A DNA stretch of 64,000 bases from Alistipes sp. (GTDB lineage: Bacteria > Bacteroidota > Bacteroidia > Bacteroidales > Rikenellaceae), in assembly GCA_017560425.1 (NCBI GenBank), contig JAFZEX010000020.1, forward strand, positions 1 through 64,000, written 5' to 3'. The notes beneath the pieces were generated by a model, which made no database searches, was not told the origin of the DNA, and saw only the letters and a list, made by a program, of their open reading frames with translations. The translations under genes were made by a program, and so were the position numbers. This document shows, piece after piece, positions 17,283 through 26,131 of the stretch; positions within the stretch are counted from its first letter, which is position 1; each line of letters starts with the position of its first letter.

Positions 17283-18000
17283 TGTATTCTAAAATTGCAT
17301 TGAGTCCAAAAAATACCGGCTCACAGTCTGCAAATATCGGGTTTTTAATTCTCTTTACAAAATATTTAGCCTCTCCACCGGTGAAAATTATGCATTTTTT
17401 TCCGTTTTTCTTTGAAAAACCATCAATATAGCCCTGAATTTCGTGCTCGACACCTCGCATCACGCCCTGCTCGATTGCCTCCTGCGTGGTGCGACCATAC
17501 TCCAAAACATCGTATGTTGGCGAGCACAAAGGCAGCTTTGCTGTGTAGTCTGCCAAGGCACGTAGACGTGTGGTCACGCCGGGCGAGATGTTGCCACCCT
17601 TGAAGCTACCACCCTCGACATAGTCTACGGTTATTGCTGTGCCAAGGTCGATAATCAAGAGGTCGCTCTCGGGGTGCAGAGCCACGCCACCCACTGCCGC
17701 AGCAAGACGGTCGGCACCGAGCGTCAGGGGCGTATGATAGTCATTGCCGATGGGTATTGGCGTGATGCCTGGCTTAAAGCCAACGACATAACTCACAACA
17801 CCCTCAAGCATCGCCACAACCTCGTCGATATTGCCACGTGTTGATGAGACAATAGCCTTGCTCACAAGCGGATACTTCGTCAAAAGCTCGTCGATCCACT
17901 CACGTGTCAGAGGCTCGACAATAAGACTTTCGACAAGCTCGCCACACGAGAACACGGCAACCTTAGCTCGGGTATTTCCTATGTCAATAATTAAGTTCAT
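17266..18000 (-). CDS. coaX: type III pantothenate kinase
   Basis: First step of coenzyme A synthesis: phosphorylates pantothenate using ATP without feedback by CoA. 244 residues from the ATG at 17998-18000 (MNLIIDIGNTRAKVAVF); a longer frame to 18060 would run into mfd and lacks family similarity. Acetate/sugar-kinase-fold motifs are visible: DIGNTRAKV near the N-terminus, LGADRLAAAVGG, and IDLGTAITVDYV. It begins 10 bp after the mfd stop. With coaD at 4362 the window holds two steps of the same pathway in separate operons. Confidence 0.94.
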   Translation of the reverse strand: MNLIIDIGNTRAKVAVFSCGELVESLIVEPLTREWIDELLTKYPLVSKAIVSSTRGNIDEVVAMLEGVVSYVVGFKPGITPIPIGNDYHTPLTLGADRLAAAVGGVALHPESDLLIIDLGTAITVDYVEGGSFKGGNISPGVTTRLRALADYTAKLPLCSPTYDVLEYGRTTQEAIEQGVMRGVEHEIQGYIDGFSKKNGKKCIIFTGGEAKYFVKRIKNPIFADCEPVFFGLNAILEYNAEKQ

Positions 18001-18010
18001 AATCAGCGTA

Positions 18011-21000
18011 TTACGATTTACTCTCTGCCGCCTCAGCCAAGCTACGAAGCATATCCACACCCTCGGCTATCGTGTATATCTTTCTAACGGTCATCGAGAG
18101 TCGATTATTGTATTGCTTAACAACAAATCTATCGGGCTGGGCAACAACCTTGCGAAGGAGATTTAGGAAGGTATCTGTTTTGAAGTATGGCGAGTTGTTA
18201 TCTCCCACAAACCTCGCTATTAGCAAGCCATTCTTCACCTTGACATGCTCCATACCGAGTGCCACCGCCTCACGACGCAGACGCACCACGTCGATAAGCT
18301 CCAACACAGGTTGCGGCAGACCACCAAACCTATCCTTAAGGCGCAGCTTAAGCTCCTCAAACTCAGCGTCATCACGCATGCCATCAATCTCACGATAAAG
18401 ACGCAACTTCTCGGCCTGCGAGCGCACATAACTATCTGGTATTGAGGCATCGATATCGATATCGATTGTTGCATCATCAACAAATGCCACATCCTTCATA
18501 GCGTCGTTCTCGGCCTGACTTAGGCCCGACACATCAAGACCCTCGGCACGAAGCTCCGAGATGGCCTGCTGCAAAATCTTCTGATAGGTCTCAATACCCA
18601 CATCAGTGATAAATCCACTCTGCTCGGCACCGAGCAAGTTACCCGCACCACGTATATCGAGGTCCTGCATGGCGATGTTAAAGCCCGAGCCGAGGTCCGA
18701 AAACTCCTCGATAGCTCGTAGTCTACGCCTTGCATCGCCACCAATAAGCTCGTCGGGTGGCGAGAGCAGATAGCAGAAGCCCTTCTTGTCGGAACGACCC
18801 ACACGGCCACGCAGCTGGTGTAGGTCGCTAAGACCAAAGCGGTGTGCATCGTTGATTATTATGGTGTTAGCATTGCCAATGTCGATACCATTCTCGATAA
18901 TCGTCGTTGCCAACAGCACGTCGAACTCGCCATATATGAAGTCCATGATAAGCTTCTCGAGCTCCTCGGCGGGCATGCGTCCATGACCCACGCCTACACG
19001 TGCCTTAGGGCATATGCGTGTAATCATGCCCTGAATGGTCTTGAGGTCCTCGACACGGTTATGCACAAAGTAGACCTGACCACCACGTGATAGCTCCTCC
19101 TCAATGGCATCACGAATAATCTCCTCGCTAAAGAGATGCGACTCGGTGACAATAGGCTGGCGGTTAGGCGGTGGCGTAGATATCACCGACAGATCACGTG
19201 AGCCCATTAGCGAGAACTGCAATGTTCGAGGGATAGGCGTTGCTGTGAGCGTGAGCGTATCTACCGACACCGATAGCTGTGTGAGTTTCTCCTTCGCTGC
19301 CACGCCAAACTTCTGCTCCTCGTCGATGATTAAGAGTCCAAGATCATGAAACTCAATCTGTTTCGAGAGCATCTTATGTGTGCCGATAAGAATATCTATC
19401 TTACCCGACTTAAGCTCCTCGGCTATTCGTCGAGCCTCCTTTGCCGACTTGGTGCGGTTGATATACTCCACCGTCACGGGCAGGTCACGCAGACGCTCCG
19501 AGAATGAGCGATAGTGCTGCAAGGCGAGGATCGTTGTCGGCACAAGCACCGCCGTCTGCTTGCCATCGCATGCCGCCTTGAAGGCTGCACGTATAGCCAC
19601 CTCGGTCTTGCCGAAGCCCACATCGCCACACACCAATCTATCCATCGGCTGATCCGACTCCATATCCTTTTTAATGGCAGCCACCGTGGTCTGCTGGTCG
19701 GGCGTATCTTCCCACTTAAACGATGCCTCGAGCTCCTGCTGTAGGTAGCTATCTTCGGAGAATGCAAAGCCCTTCGAGGCCTTACGCTTGGCATAGAGGG
19801 CGATAAGCTCACGTGAGATATCCTTAACAGCCTTCTTGGTTGTCGCCTTGAGCTTCTGCCATGCACCATTACCCAGCTTATAAATCTTTGGTGGCTCGCC
19901 CTCACCACTCTTGTAGCGAGATATGCGGTGCAGGGCGTGAACATTCACAAAGAGAATGTCGTTATCCTTATATATTAGCTTGATAGCCTCCTTCACACGA
20001 CCATTGTCGTTGAGCTTGACAAGACCACCAAACCTACCTACGCCATGGTCGATATGCACAACATAGTCGCCAACCTTGAGCTGATTAAGCTCGGCAACGG
20101 TCATCTGCTCGTCACGCTTAATCTCGCCACGAATGCGGTAGCGCTGATAGCGATCAAATATCTGGTGATCAGGATATAGGCAGATCTTAAGGCTACTATC
20201 TACGAAGCCCTCGTGAAGCACCACATCGGCAGAGCGAAACTCTACGCTACGCTTGCCCACCTGGTGAAAGATGTTATCAAGACGCTCGATCTGCGCCTTG
20301 TTATGCGAGAGGATATAGGTGGTATATCCTCGTTGCATGTTCCAAAGTATGTCGTCGGCTAAAAGCTCGAAGTTTCTATTGAAGTGTGGCTGCGGCTGTG
20401 TGGCAAAGGTGATGGTTGTATCCACTTTGCGCTCACGCAAGTTATCCTTGAGCATCGCCACGCTCGAGGTTTTGAGGTCGTCTAATATTCGCTGACGTGA
20501 GGTTAGGCGTGAGGCAATTATCTTAGCATCCTCCTCGTCGGATGCCTGCTCCAAGCACTTCTTTCTTACATCAGCCACCTTGCGCAAGGCATAGTCGCCA
20601 TCCGAGAGCCACCATGTAGCACCCGAGGCAAACTCTGCCAACGACACACGCTCCTCGCCCTCATCACGCATGATGTTGGGAATAATCTCCACCTCTGCGG
20701 GGCGCTCCGACGATAGCTGGCTCGATATGTCGAACCTACGCAACGAGTCCACCTCGTCGCCAAACATATCGATACGATAGGGCTTCGACTCGACATACGA
20801 GAACACATCGATAATACCACCACGCTGCGAATACTGACCCGGCTCGTAGACAAAATCTACACGCTCGAAGCCATGCTCCTGCAACCACTCGATAAACTCC
20901 TGCGGCTGCAGCTTGTCGCCCACCTTAATCCTTCGTGACTGCTCCTTAAGTTGCTTCGAGCGCACAACACTCTCAGCCAATGCCTCGGGGTAGGTGCAGA

Positions 21001-21358
21001 CAGCCAAGTAGCCCTTACTATGCGTTGCCAGGGCATTGAGCGTTGCCGTGCGGCGCACCACGCCCTGAGCGTCCTCAGCGCCATAGGCTGCCGAGCGCTT
21101 AAAGGCCGACGAGAAGAAGTGAACACGCTCCTCGTCAAGTAGTTCGTAGAGGTCGTTGAGCAGGTAGGCAGCGCTATCACGGTCGTCGGCAAGGAAGATG
21201 TGAACACCCCCCATGCGCTCGATCGTAGCCGCCGCATAAAGCGAATAGGCTCCGCCGACCATCTGCTCGAGATGGACGGTAGAGCCTATATTTTCCAAAC
21301 TTTTTCTTAGCTCGCCCGCACGTTTGGACTTGCGGACAAGACTCAATAATTGCTCCAT
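18011..21358 (-). CDS. mfd: transcription-repair coupling factor
   Basis: Removes stalled RNA polymerase at lesions and recruits UvrA. 1115 residues. The N-terminal UvrB-like region (about 1-300) contains FEYxQPGQYSQRG-like sequence (FVYEPGQYSQRGGI). The RNAP-interacting CarD-like domain (about 440-520) has VGDYVVHIDHGVGRFGGL. The RecG-like translocase has Walker A GDVGFGKTEVA, the DEEQ box IIDEEQKFGV and motif III TATPIPRTLQ, followed by the TRG motif region and a C-terminal UvrA-masking D7 domain. It lies 17 bp downstream of rng and is co-directional with coaX. Confidence 0.97.
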   Translation of the reverse strand: MEQLLSLVRKSKRAGELRKSLENIGSTVHLEQMVGGAYSLYAAATIERMGGVHIFLADDRDSAAYLLNDLYELLDEERVHFFSSAFKRSAAYGAEDAQGVVRRTATLNALATHSKGYLAVCTYPEALAESVVRSKQLKEQSRRIKVGDKLQPQEFIEWLQEHGFERVDFVYEPGQYSQRGGIIDVFSYVESKPYRIDMFGDEVDSLRRFDISSQLSSERPAEVEIIPNIMRDEGEERVSLAEFASGATWWLSDGDYALRKVADVRKKCLEQASDEEDAKIIASRLTSRQRILDDLKTSSVAMLKDNLRERKVDTTITFATQPQPHFNRNFELLADDILWNMQRGYTTYILSHNKAQIERLDNIFHQVGKRSVEFRSADVVLHEGFVDSSLKICLYPDHQIFDRYQRYRIRGEIKRDEQMTVAELNQLKVGDYVVHIDHGVGRFGGLVKLNDNGRVKEAIKLIYKDNDILFVNVHALHRISRYKSGEGEPPKIYKLGNGAWQKLKATTKKAVKDISRELIALYAKRKASKGFAFSEDSYLQQELEASFKWEDTPDQQTTVAAIKKDMESDQPMDRLVCGDVGFGKTEVAIRAAFKAACDGKQTAVLVPTTILALQHYRSFSERLRDLPVTVEYINRTKSAKEARRIAEELKSGKIDILIGTHKMLSKQIEFHDLGLLIIDEEQKFGVAAKEKLTQLSVSVDTLTLTATPIPRTLQFSLMGSRDLSVISTPPPNRQPIVTESHLFSEEIIRDAIEEELSRGGQVYFVHNRVEDLKTIQGMITRICPKARVGVGHGRMPAEELEKLIMDFIYGEFDVLLATTIIENGIDIGNANTIIINDAHRFGLSDLHQLRGRVGRSDKKGFCYLLSPPDELIGGDARRRLRAIEEFSDLGSGFNIAMQDLDIRGAGNLLGAEQSGFITDVGIETYQKILQQAISELRAEGLDVSGLSQAENDAMKDVAFVDDATIDIDIDASIPDSYVRSQAEKLRLYREIDGMRDDAEFEELKLRLKDRFGGLPQPVLELIDVVRLRREAVALGMEHVKVKNGLLIARFVGDNNSPYFKTDTFLNLLRKVVAQPDRFVVKQYNNRLSMTVRKIYTIAEGVDMLRSLAEAAESKS

Positions 21359-21375
21359 GCGCTTCTTCTGTAAGG

Positions 21376-22920
21376 TTACTCCAGGAGCCTATTTCCCTCT
21401 TTGTCGAGGTAGCCTACATCAATCATTCCTACTGAGAGGTCTGCGGTAAGCTTAATACGTAGCTTATACTTGCAAATCCAACGCATACGCTTCGACCATA
21501 CTCCATGGCTTAGGTATGCCGCAACATAGGGACTCACCTTGAGATTAACATATCTCACGCCTCGCTCCGATAGCAGTTGTATGTTTCCCTCAATCTTGCG
21601 TTCGAGAAGTATCGTTGGCTCAACCTTGCCCGTGCCATAGCATGTAGGACACACGTCCGAGGTCTCGGCAACGGCAATAGGACGAACACGCTGACGTGTT
21701 ATCTGCATCAAGCCGAACTTAGTGAGGGGCAGAATGGTGTGCTTGGCCTTATCCGTAGCCATAAACTTCTGCATCTCCTCGTAGAGCAGCTGGCGACTCT
21801 GCGCCTTGCGCATGTCAATAAAATCGACAATCACAATACCTCCCATATCACGCAGACGTAGCTGGCGTGCAATCTCGGCGGCGGCAGCAAGGTTCACCTC
21901 GAGAGCCGTCTGCTCCTGATCTACCTCTGCCTTGGTGCGGTTTCCCGAGTTCACGTCAATGACGTGCATAGCCTCGGTGTGCTCGATGATAAGGTATGCT
22001 CCTCGCTTGAGCGATACATACTTTGCAAATAACGACTTAATCTGCTTCGCAACATCGTAGTTGTCGAAGATGGGCACCTTGCCCTTGTAGAGCTTCACAA
22101 GCTTATCCATCTCTGGCTTGATGGCGTGAACATAGCTCTTAATCTCGTTGTAGAGCGTCTCATCATCAACGATAATCTGTGAGAACGTGTCGTTGAGAGA
22201 GTCGCGAATAATGGTGTTTACACGGCTCATCTCGCTCATGATGCGTGCGGGAGCCTCGGTCTTACCGAGTGCAGCGATGGCACTCTTCCACCTCTCAACC
22301 AACGAGAGTATGTCTTGCATGATGTCGATATCCTCAGCTTCGGCTGCTGCCGTGCGTATGATGACACCAAAGTTCGGCGGGAGCACCTCTTGTGCTACCT
22401 TGCGTAGTCGTTTCTTTGCAGCATTCGAGCGTATCTTCGACGATACGAAAACCTTTGACGAGAATGGCACCAACACCACATTGCGTCCAGCAAGCGATAT
22501 ATCTGCTGTTAGGCGTGGTCCCTTCGTAGATATTGCCTCCTTGGCAATCTGCACCATGACCAACTGTCCCTGCTGCAGGTAATCGCCAATTCTACCCTCC
22601 TTCTCGAGCTGTGGCTCGAGCTTCATACCCTCAACATTTACGGGGCGCTTCTGCTGCGTGCGGCTATCAACAACACGCTTTAGCGACGAATAGTTTGCGC
22701 CGAGGTCGAGATAGTGAATGAAGGCATCCTTCTCGTGGCCGATGTTTACGAAGGCTGCGTTGAGGCCGGGCATAATCTTGCGTACCTTGCCGACATATAT
22801 GTCGCCCACGGCAAAGCCCGTCTCACACTGCTCTTTGTTAAGCTCGACAAGCACCTTATCCTCGCAAAGTGCTATCGATACTTCCGTTGGATTTACATTG
22901 ATGATTAGTTCTCTTTGCAT
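21376..22920 (-). CDS. rng: ribonuclease G/E family endoribonuclease
   Basis: Processes 5S/16S rRNA and mRNA. 514 residues, the RNase G size, lacking the long RNase E C-terminal scaffold. The S1 domain is at about 35-120 (VGDIYVGKVRKIMPGLNAAFVNIGHEKDAFIHY). The catalytic core contains DVNSGNRTK and IVDFIDMRK with the Mg-binding acids, and the Zn-link CPTCYGTGK. In Bacteroidetes this gene follows HU, as here, with a short basic protein gene between them. mfd follows within 17 bp. Confidence 0.94.
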   Translation of the reverse strand: MQRELIINVNPTEVSIALCEDKVLVELNKEQCETGFAVGDIYVGKVRKIMPGLNAAFVNIGHEKDAFIHYLDLGANYSSLKRVVDSRTQQKRPVNVEGMKLEPQLEKEGRIGDYLQQGQLVMVQIAKEAISTKGPRLTADISLAGRNVVLVPFSSKVFVSSKIRSNAAKKRLRKVAQEVLPPNFGVIIRTAAAEAEDIDIMQDILSLVERWKSAIAALGKTEAPARIMSEMSRVNTIIRDSLNDTFSQIIVDDETLYNEIKSYVHAIKPEMDKLVKLYKGKVPIFDNYDVAKQIKSLFAKYVSLKRGAYLIIEHTEAMHVIDVNSGNRTKAEVDQEQTALEVNLAAAAEIARQLRLRDMGGIVIVDFIDMRKAQSRQLLYEEMQKFMATDKAKHTILPLTKFGLMQITRQRVRPIAVAETSDVCPTCYGTGKVEPTILLERKIEGNIQLLSERGVRYVNLKVSPYVAAYLSHGVWSKRMRWICKYKLRIKLTADLSVGMIDVGYLDKEGNRLLE

Positions 22921-22995
22921 AACGCTGTCAATGTAAATCGTTAAACTACTACTTATTGGGCAACATTGCTTCAGTTGCCCTGTACTTAAATAGGT

Positions 22996-23021
22996 GAAGC
23001 TAAGGCATAGACCTTAGCTTC
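22996..23021. terminator. perfect hairpin downstream of the COX24-type gene
   Basis: A 10-bp stem GAAGCTAAGG/CCTTAGCTTC with a 6-nt loop lies between the small gene and rng. There is no clear T-run, so it may be a partial terminator, an RNA stability element or an RNase G processing site. Confidence 0.55.
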
Positions 23022-23043
23022 CTCCTATGTCTGTTAAGAAAAA

Positions 23044-23133
23044 TTACTTCTTCTTATGACGGTTCTTGCGAAGACGCTTCTTACGCTTGTGCGTCGCCAT
23101 CTTATGACGCTTGTGCTTCTTTCCGTTTGGCAT
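23044..23133 (-). CDS. 29-residue basic protein of the AURKAIP1/COX24 (mS38-like) family
   Basis: A very short gene, ATG at 23131-23133 and TAA at 23044-23046. The product begins MPNGKKHKRHKMATHKRKKR and ends LRKNRHKKK, almost entirely Lys, Arg and His. It fits the Bacteroidetes proteins named after the AURKAIP1/COX24 domain, related to mitochondrial small-subunit protein mS38 and mycobacterial bS22, so it is a likely ribosomal small-subunit component that contacts rRNA. It sits 38 bp after HU and 123 bp before rng, probably in the same transcript. The family link is recognised from memory; the reading frame itself is unambiguous. Confidence 0.85.
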   Translation of the reverse strand: MPNGKKHKRHKMATHKRKKRLRKNRHKKK

Positions 23134-23171
23134 AATTGTAATATATTTAATTAGGTAATTATTGACGTAAA

Positions 23172-23444
23172 TTATTTAACCTCGCTTGAGAAGCTCTTAG
23201 AAGGCTTGAAAGCAGGAATGTTGTGCTCAGGAATAGTGATAGTAGTATTCTTAGAGATGTTACGAGCAACCTTCATAGCACGCTTCTTGATGATGAAGCT
23301 ACCGAAGCCACGCAAGTAAACGTTCTCACCCTTTACCATTGCCTCCTTAACGCTATCCATGAAAGCCTCAACGATAGCCTGAACCTGGATCTTCTCAACA
23401 CCAGTTGACTTAGCAATCTGATTTACGATATCTGCCTTTGTCAT
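23172..23444 (-). CDS. HU-family DNA-binding protein
   Basis: 90-residue nucleoid protein that bends DNA as a dimer. The family core is visible: MTKADIVNQIAKSTG at the start, GENVYLRGFGSF, and the DNA-binding arm region (RNISKNTTITIPEHNIPAFKPS). The promoter is clear (23535-23565). It leads the HU, COX24-type, rng run. HU and IHF cannot be separated here; HU is the usual name in Bacteroidetes. Confidence 0.95.
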   Translation of the reverse strand: MTKADIVNQIAKSTGVEKIQVQAIVEAFMDSVKEAMVKGENVYLRGFGSFIIKKRAMKVARNISKNTTITIPEHNIPAFKPSKSFSSEVK

Positions 23445-23534
23445 GATCTTTAATTAGTTTTATTTATTGTTAGTTATCACAAAATATTCTCCGAAAAACC
23501 CATGCTAACAACATGGTTTCCACGAAATAGTCCG

Positions 23535-23565
23535 CAAATATACGTTGAATTGTACGAATTTGCAA
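23535..23565 (-). promoter_or_regulatory. promoter of the HU gene
   Basis: Minus-strand TTG (23563-23565), 20 bp, TATATTTG (23535-23542). The leader to the start codon is about 80 nt. Confidence 0.75.
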
Positions 23566-23640
23566 CAAAAAATTAAAATAAAATAATTTTTATCGCCCCG
23601 ACAACTCTATAATGCTCCACTACGATGGCTCGTTTGCGCC

Positions 23641-24051
23641 CTATTTAAACTGATTCAATGCGTTAGCCAAGCCCTCAACAGCCTGATCCAAGCCCGACTG
23701 AATTTTCGAGCCAATCATCATGCGCATCATCATGTTAAGCTCGGCATGGAGCACCATTCTAACACGGGTATCACGCTCGGCAACCTCCTTGAGCTGAATC
23801 CAAAAAGCGAAGTCGATAGGAATACCACCCTCGTCGGCAACAATCTTAACATGCTTATTCTCAACACGCTCAGCAATACGCAGTGCAACCTTCATGCCCT
23901 TAACCTTAAATGAGCAACTATCCTCGGTTGCCTCCCACTCCTCGACCTTGTCTTTCATTGCTGGCGACATGAGGTCCATGCGTGAGATGATTGGGAAAAT
24001 TAGCGATGCTGGGTGAAATATCTGCTGTTGTTTTGATTCGTATTTTTCCAT
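23641..24051 (-). CDS. SRPBCC-fold protein (START/polyketide-cyclase-like)
   Basis: 136 residues. The pattern of a helix-grip fold is visible: an N-terminal strand and helix (IFHPASLIFPIISRMDLMSP), a central sheet (SCSFKVKGMKVALRIAERVENKHVKIVA) and a long C-terminal helix (MIGSKIQSGLDQAVEGLANALNQF). Such proteins bind hydrophobic ligands; no ligand is known for this conserved Bacteroidetes member. It has its own promoter at 24072-24101, downstream of tsaE. Confidence 0.75.
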   Translation of the reverse strand: MEKYESKQQQIFHPASLIFPIISRMDLMSPAMKDKVEEWEATEDSCSFKVKGMKVALRIAERVENKHVKIVADEGGIPIDFAFWIQLKEVAERDTRVRMVLHAELNMMMRMMIGSKIQSGLDQAVEGLANALNQFK

Positions 24052-24071
24052 TGTCTTAAATTTTGGGAGCG

Positions 24072-24101
24072 CAAATATACAAAAATTTGTTGAAAGCCAA
24101 A
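24072..24101 (-). promoter_or_regulatory. promoter of the SRPBCC gene
   Basis: Minus-strand TTTGG at 24097-24101 and TATATTTG at 24072-24079, about 18 bp apart. Confidence 0.7.
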
Positions 24102-24111
24102 AACATAGCCT

Positions 24112-24525
24112 TTACCTGATGATAAACCTACGCTCTGTATCTGACAATATCTCAATCTTTACAACCATCGTATCCTCGGGGAGCAGTGGCTCAATCTTCT
24201 CGGGCCACTCGATGAGGCACAACTCGCCCGACGAGATATACTCCTCGCAGCCAAAGTCCAACGCCTCCTCAACACGCTCGATACGATACATATCGAAGTG
24301 GTAGATAACCCTCTGGCCAACATACTCATTAACAATAGCAAACGTAGGGCTTGTCACATCGTCCTCAGCACCAAGCTGCTCGGCAATGCGGCTGATAAGC
24401 GTTGTCTTGCCCGCACCCATAGGGGCATCAAGGGCAACAACGGTGCGCCCCTCGAGCGAATTTAGCACCGCCTGGGCCACCATATCGAGCTCGTCAAGCG
24501 ATTTAATCTCTATAATCTTCTCCAT
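24112..24525 (-). CDS. tsaE: tRNA threonylcarbamoyladenosine biosynthesis ATPase TsaE
   Basis: P-loop ATPase that works with TsaB and TsaD to make t6A37 in tRNAs decoding ANN codons. 137 residues, a normal length. Walker A is DAPMGAGKTTLISR, followed by the conserved VTSPTFAIVNEY, YHFDMYRI and LIEWPEKI segments. It begins 16 bp after porX, so it is translated from the NUDIX-porX message. Confidence 0.95.
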   Translation of the reverse strand: MEKIIEIKSLDELDMVAQAVLNSLEGRTVVALDAPMGAGKTTLISRIAEQLGAEDDVTSPTFAIVNEYVGQRVIYHFDMYRIERVEEALDFGCEEYISSGELCLIEWPEKIEPLLPEDTMVVKIEILSDTERRFIIR

Positions 24526-24541
24526 TTATAATTTGGTTTTC

Positions 24542-26101
24542 TTATCGTTTTTTAGGTTGCAATACAATGAAAGGAACCAACATCTCTTCCATTGAAATGC
24601 CTCCGTGCTGGAAGGTGTTTTTGTAATACCTTATATATTTATTAGCGTCGTTGTTATATACCAAGAAGTCACGGTTGTAGGCGAATATGTAGCTCGACGA
24701 TAGTCTACCCGATGGCAGCTGAATATCCTCGGGGCGAGTCACCTCATAGACATCACGTGAGTTATACGCCAAGTTGCGACCCGTCTTATAGCGCAGGTTT
24801 GGCGAGGTCTCCTTGTCGCCCGTAACACGCACAGGGTTGTCCACACGTATGGTACCATGATCCGAGGTGATGACCACACGGTGGCCACGCTCGGCAAGGA
24901 GCTTGAGCATGGTGTATAGCTCCGAGTGCTCGAACCATGAGCGGGTGAGCGAGCGGAACGAAGCCTCGTCGTCGGTAAGGTCACGGATAATATCGGTCTC
25001 GGTGCGGGCGTGCGACAAGATGTCGAGGAAGTTATAGACAATCACCGAGAACTGAGCATCGTATATTCGCTGCATGTTATCCAAGAGCTTACGTCCCGCT
25101 TCGGGGCGCACAAGCTTGTCGAAAGATAATTTGTACTGCTTTCCCGACTGCTGCACGAGGCGACGCAAAAACTCCTCCTCGTACATATTCTTTCCGCCAT
25201 CTTCGTTGTCGTTGAGCCACTTCTCGGGCATCAGCTTGTCGATGGCCAGCGGCATGAGGCCCGCAAAGAGGGCGTTACGAGCATACTGCGTTGCCGTAGG
25301 CAATATTGCGCAATATAGGTCGTCGATAGCCACATCGTAAAATCCACGCAACAGAGGCTCAATCACTCGCCACTGGTCGTAGCGCATATTATCTATGACA
25401 ATGAGCGTAGTGTGCTCCGAAGAATCGACCTCGGGGAATACCCTACGGCGCATCAATGTGTGCGACATAGTCGGTATCTCGCTCTCATCAACACGCTTAT
25501 TTATCCAATCGTAGTAGTTGCGACGCACAAACTTCGAGAACTCCTGCTGTGCCTCGTTCTTCTGATAGCCGAGCACCTCACGAATACTCGTATCCGACGA
25601 GCCCGAGAGCTCGATCTCCCAGCCCACAAGCTTGCGATACAAGGCGCACCAATCGGCAAACGACGAGGCGGCTTGCTGCTGCACAGCAATACGTCCAAAC
25701 TCCGAGCGGTAGTCCGCCGTAGTCTGCTCGGTGACAAGCTGTTGCGAGTGCAGGTTCTTCTTTATAGAGAGCAGCACCTGGTTAGGATTTACGGGCTTGA
25801 TGATATAGTCGGCAATCTTCGAGCCAATGGCCTTATCCATAATGTTCTCCTCCTCGCTCTTTGTCACCATTATCACAGGCAGCGAGGGGCGTGCGCTCTT
25901 GATTAGCGGCAGGGTCTCGAGGCCCGTCATGCCGGGCATCATCTCGTCGAGGATAACAAGGTCGTATGCCGTCGCCGTGATCATATCTACTGCATCGTAG
26001 CCATTGTTGCATGTCTCCACCTCGTAGCCCTTCGACTTAAGGAACATCACGTGGGGCTTTAGCAACTCTATCTCGTCATCAACCCAAAGTATCTTATTCA
26101 T
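24542..26101 (-). CDS. porX: response regulator PorX with PglZ/alkaline-phosphatase-type output domain
   Basis: 519 residues from the ATG at 26099-26101; a TTG two codons upstream is not needed. The N-terminal receiver domain has the phospho-acceptor Asp in DLVILDEMMPG and the Lys in DYIIKPVNP. In place of a DNA-binding domain, the C-terminal two thirds form a PglZ/alkaline-phosphatase-like domain (TLIVIDNMRYDQWRVIEPLL, AILPTATQYARNALFAGLMP, VVITSDHGTIRV). In Porphyromonas and Flavobacterium PorX controls type IX secretion and acts with PorY and SigP. It starts 30 bp after the NUDIX gene and precedes tsaE. No T9SS structural gene is visible in the window. Confidence 0.93.
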   Translation of the reverse strand: MNKILWVDDEIELLKPHVMFLKSKGYEVETCNNGYDAVDMITATAYDLVILDEMMPGMTGLETLPLIKSARPSLPVIMVTKSEEENIMDKAIGSKIADYIIKPVNPNQVLLSIKKNLHSQQLVTEQTTADYRSEFGRIAVQQQAASSFADWCALYRKLVGWEIELSGSSDTSIREVLGYQKNEAQQEFSKFVRRNYYDWINKRVDESEIPTMSHTLMRRRVFPEVDSSEHTTLIVIDNMRYDQWRVIEPLLRGFYDVAIDDLYCAILPTATQYARNALFAGLMPLAIDKLMPEKWLNDNEDGGKNMYEEEFLRRLVQQSGKQYKLSFDKLVRPEAGRKLLDNMQRIYDAQFSVIVYNFLDILSHARTETDIIRDLTDDEASFRSLTRSWFEHSELYTMLKLLAERGHRVVITSDHGTIRVDNPVRVTGDKETSPNLRYKTGRNLAYNSRDVYEVTRPEDIQLPSGRLSSSYIFAYNRDFLVYNNDANKYIRYYKNTFQHGGISMEEMLVPFIVLQPKKR

Positions 26102-26131
26102 AGTCAATCATTTTTTACAGTAAGCAGTGGC

